DNA of 6,866 nucleotides, from assembly GCA_039029935.1 (NCBI GenBank), contig JBCCFC010000746.1, positions 1 to 6,866 on the forward strand. The letters run 5' to 3'. The position numbers and the translations under genes were made by a program. The stretch comes from G039029935 sp039029935. Lineage in GTDB: Bacteria; Chloroflexota; Anaerolineae; Caldilineales; Caldilineaceae. Positions 5,901 through 6,866 of this stretch are shown here, piece after piece. How positions within the stretch are numbered: the stretch's first letter is position 1; every line of letters begins with the position of its first letter. The notes beneath the pieces were generated by a model. That model saw only the letters and a program-made list of their open reading frames with translations. It had not been told where the DNA came from and ran no database searches.

Positions 5901-6789
5901 GAATACACCTGTACTGACTGCTACGCCAACAGCAACCGCTGCCAGTACACCTGTGCCGACTGATACACCAACACCAACGGCCACCAGTACATGGACACCG
6001 ACCAGCACATCAACAGCAACTAGTACACCAGTACCAACTGACACACCAGTACCAACTAACACATCAACAGCAACTAGTACACCAGTACCAACTGACACAC
6101 CAATTCCAACAAGCACACCTGTACCATTGGCGGTGATTGTGGAGGGGCTGATCAACGAGGCCATTGCCGATGGCGATGACAGCTTTGATGCGGCGGAGGT
6201 CTTTGGTGAGGGTGTCACGCCGGAGGAGGTGATTGACGCCGCAGAAAACATCGCCGCAGTGGATATGGCCGTCATTTCGGATGGCAATACCGCTTCACCA
6301 GGCGAAGAGACATCGTTCACCATCACCTTTGGCAACCCAGAGACCGACGAGCTAACCCAGGTGGTCATCATCATCGTCATCCCAGAAGGCACAGTCTTTG
6401 ACAGCGAGGGCAGTGGTCTGCAAACAGATGGCGTCCGTGCAGCGGGTCAAACACAGACGACTGATGCCGTGTGGCAACTGCTTGATGGCAGCGGTCCATG
6501 TCCCGATGGTGCGCCCGCTGGAACTGTTTGTGCGTTGCGTATCGGCACAGTCGCCAGCGGTGAAACAGGGTCGGCCATCCTCAACACACGCGTTGATGAA
6601 ACTGTGCAGAGCGGCGATACCATCACGCTCAACGGACGTATCGACGCTGCTAACTTGACCGATGTTCAAGTCTTCCGCTTGAACAGCCAGACCGCTATTG
6701 ATGTCGGTGTGCCAACCTCACTGGATGATACCACAGAGCCAAACCAGCCAAAGCGATGGTTCTCGTTCCTGCCATTTATTGGGCGGTAG
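2695..6789 (+). CDS. Giant secreted multidomain surface protein (beta-helix, choice-of-anchor-D, Calx-beta, TP-rich linker, DUF11-like)
   Basis: The 1364-residue product is exported and probably acts at the cell surface in adhesion or as a structural filament; no catalytic motif was seen. In order: a basic N-region (1-61); signal segment (62-82) with ASA-A cleavage; an opening GGVLTITDINGG...INVDVLDGDDTVTVN block (103-182); Gly-rich beta-helix repeats (about 214-520); an autotransporter-repeat-type closing module (658-756) with GTFNGLAEGDSV and SYVGGDGNDVVLV; a choice-of-anchor-D/ASH-like domain (758-878) with PEIDVQGN, DFGAIASGS and FTIRNTGSSTLTV; a Calx-beta domain (880-987); a TP-rich linker (989-1144); an acidic segment; and a DUF11-like domain (about 1189-1340) with Cys1269 and Cys1279, the only Cys of the mature chain. 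It ends KRWFSFLPFIGR. There is no outer-membrane barrel, LPXTG motif or terminal membrane helix. Lysine is rare after the signal peptide. The architecture is secure; the binding partner is unknown. Confidence 0.93.
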   Translation: MKTQSNQAKTGQEKTRQKKTKSCLPIPNQYQPISHSSHRSLNHLPLVKQMVKQVARQITGQLFILSTLLFLFLGLHTMPASAAIMMAEVQAESQLIAMSETEVTLVGGVLTITDINGGTSNDDLTIIYASGTYTLTDNGGLLITTAIAGATGGGTATIAVPDTGVTGINVDVLDGDDTVTVNSVQASLTNGFAINGGAGADEADINTAINTGAGDINIGTDIIRLLGSADLDTTSGNVTLTAERNIFGSNGSSVSTVDGKITMLANAGGATAESFTALAFNGATIETTGTGDISLTGTGGSGTGNGLRGVHLQQSAIVRSTGTGATAGDIIINGTGGDGVNGNAGIRLDGSSQVNSVDGDISLIGQGGGSSNGGNANEGIFNETNATVSLTGSGNLIVVGTGGGQGAATNSRGIRHNSGSWAVNSGSVTITAVAGNSGEGFRLNANINAVSGSVTITGTGAGGDVDMNLSNSGRRIGGSSATGNITLNADSINLNSWLDSSGALTIQPRTANAAINLGAGATDAGLQLNDTELGFLANGFSSITIGDAISGTGVITASVHTFKDPVTLASPTGAIVVNGQITGDDDASVTLNSKAITLSNDITVSNGALTFNGDVILAASVKLTDSGTAGITFNGQVNSNDATHNLTVNTSGAATSQFAAGSTLHVTIDGTAGAGVANGHSQVIVTGTVTLAGALTISGTYVPSAGDSFVIIDNDMTDAVIGTFNGLAEGDSVSINNANLMISYVGGDGNDVVLVHRPEIDVQGNNTSIVTGDTTPNTGDHTDFGAIASGSAQIRTFTIRNTGSSTLTVNLPITVTGSSDFTVTTNPTTQVAAAGSTTFQVTFASATPSTQSAVLEIGNNDGDENPYTFTVQATSATTGVTISANDASANETSGVLNFTVSLNQASSTAVQVSYATSNISAIAGINYTAQSGTVTIPAGSTSANIAIPIDNLAIAQGNRAFKLVLSNPVYAAIADGEAIGIIIDNNFPTVTPTSTPSSTPTTTSTPTSTPTSTPTATPVVTVTSTSTPTSVPTMTPTATSTPVSTDTPVPTDTPVPTDTPAQVDTATPTNTPVLTATPTATAASTPVPTDTPTPTATSTWTPTSTSTATSTPVPTDTPVPTNTSTATSTPVPTDTPIPTSTPVPLAVIVEGLINEAIADGDDSFDAAEVFGEGVTPEEVIDAAENIAAVDMAVISDGNTASPGEETSFTITFGNPETDELTQVVIIIVIPEGTVFDSEGSGLQTDGVRAAGQTQTTDAVWQLLDGSGPCPDGAPAGTVCALRIGTVASGETGSAILNTRVDETVQSGDTITLNGRIDAANLTDVQVFRLNSQTAIDVGVPTSLDDTTEPNQPKRWFSFLPFIGR
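3334..4254 (+). repeat. Beta-helix-like protein repeats in the stalk
   Basis: A motif G(D/N/S/K)(I/V/L)x(I/L/M) recurs at residues 214, 236, 259, 291, 328, 359, 394, 426, 452, 483 and 502. Between 291 and about 451 the units are fuller: GDISLTGTGGSG, GDIIINGTGGDG, GDISLIGQGGG, GNLIVVGTGGG and GSVTITAVAGN, each followed by a GIR/GIF/GVH/GFR-type strand and a Ser/Asn-rich turn. Spacings run from 19 to 37 residues. This is the pattern of right-handed beta-helix adhesin stalks. The DNA is diverged, so the repeats are old. Confidence 0.7.
5659..6126 (+). repeat. Thr/Pro/Ser-rich linker built of nested DNA repeats
   Basis: This region encodes residues 989-1144, mostly TP, STP, TDTPVP and TATSTP units. 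It is low complexity but in frame throughout. Clear sub-repeats are 12-bp ACAAGTACACC(G/A) x3 at 5701-5736, 18-bp ACAGATACACCTGTGCCT x2 plus a third diverged copy at 5827-5880, and a 54-bp tandem duplication at 6007-6114. Such linkers are common in secreted proteins, notably in Chloroflexota, and likely act as an extended, possibly O-glycosylated spacer between the Calx-beta and C-terminal domains. Confidence 0.9.
6007..6114 (+). repeat. 54-bp tandem duplication inside the TP-rich linker
   Basis: Positions 6007-6060 and 6061-6114 match at 50 of 54 bases; the first 42 bases are identical and all four differences are in the last 12. This is the least diverged repeat of the gene, so it is probably a recent in-frame duplication of 18 codons. 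Confidence 0.9.
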
Positions 6790-6827
6790 AGTGAATCGTG
6801 AAGAATGAAAAGTGAAAAGTGAATCGT
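6790..6827 (+). repeat. 10-bp direct repeat after the giant gene
   Basis: AGTGAATCGT occurs at 6790-6799 and 6818-6827, separated by A/G-rich sequence. No stem-loop followed by a T-run is seen in the remaining sequence to 6866, so the transcription terminator is either beyond the window or not of the intrinsic type. Confidence 0.6.
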
Positions 6828-6866
6828 AACATTATCTTTATCATTACATACATAATTAAGTAAACC

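Noticed and set aside
6157..6195. EF-hand or dockerin-like calcium loop (DGDDSFDAAEVF)
   Set aside because: The acidic spacing does not fit the 12-residue EF-hand loop: no Gly at position 6 and no Glu at position 12.
5601..6392. 263-codon minus-strand ORF rich in VGV/VGT repeats
   Set aside because: It is the antisense reading of the TP-rich linker codons, which generates Val/Gly repeats automatically.
6790..6866. Intrinsic terminator after the giant gene
   Set aside because: No stem-loop with a T-run could be found; only short A/G-rich direct repeats are present.

Overview
The window most likely comes from a Chloroflexota (Chloroflexi) bacterium, perhaps an Anaerolineae or Ardenticatenia relative. 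This is inferred from style, not from a marker gene. The hints are a SARP/BTAD-type regulator, a very large secreted protein whose domains are joined by a long Thr/Pro/Ser-rich linker, and a C-terminus ending in a hydrophobic FLPFIGR tail. No rRNA, tRNA, transposase, integrase, phage gene or CRISPR array was seen.

Layout. Positions 1-274 (minus) hold the 5' end of a SARP/BTAD transcriptional regulator that runs off the left edge. Positions 376-2016 (minus) hold a complete family-5 (DppA/OppA-like) ABC solute-binding lipoprotein, with no permease or ATPase gene beside it in the window. Positions 2079-2201 (minus) hold a 40-codon ORF whose first 12 codons and leader closely match the start of the regulator at 274. 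It is best read as the truncated remnant of a second copy. Positions 2202-2694 are mostly AT-rich non-coding DNA, ending in a 14-bp tandem repeat and a short inverted repeat just before the next gene. Positions 2695-6789 (plus) encode a 1364-residue secreted protein. Its parts in order are a long basic N-region with a signal peptide, a Gly/Thr/Asn-rich beta-helix-like stalk, an autotransporter-repeat-type end module, a choice-of-anchor-D-like domain, a Calx-beta domain, a 156-residue TP-rich linker, a DUF11-like domain and the FLPFIGR tail. The last 77 bp contain only a short direct repeat.

How the parts relate. The solute-binding lipoprotein and the giant surface protein are divergently transcribed from the gap at about 2017-2694, where any promoters and operators should lie. 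The regulator lies 101 bp downstream of the binding protein on the same strand and could be co-transcribed with it. A plausible but unproven reading is a surface or nutrient-sensing locus: an exported peptide/oligosaccharide/nickel-type binding protein, a signal-responsive regulator and a surface adhesin-like protein. I did not find a convincing new enzymatic or defence system. The most unusual points are the regulator gene hidden at the edge, the duplicated regulator 5' end that flanks the binding-protein gene in direct orientation, and the several layers of tandem repeats.
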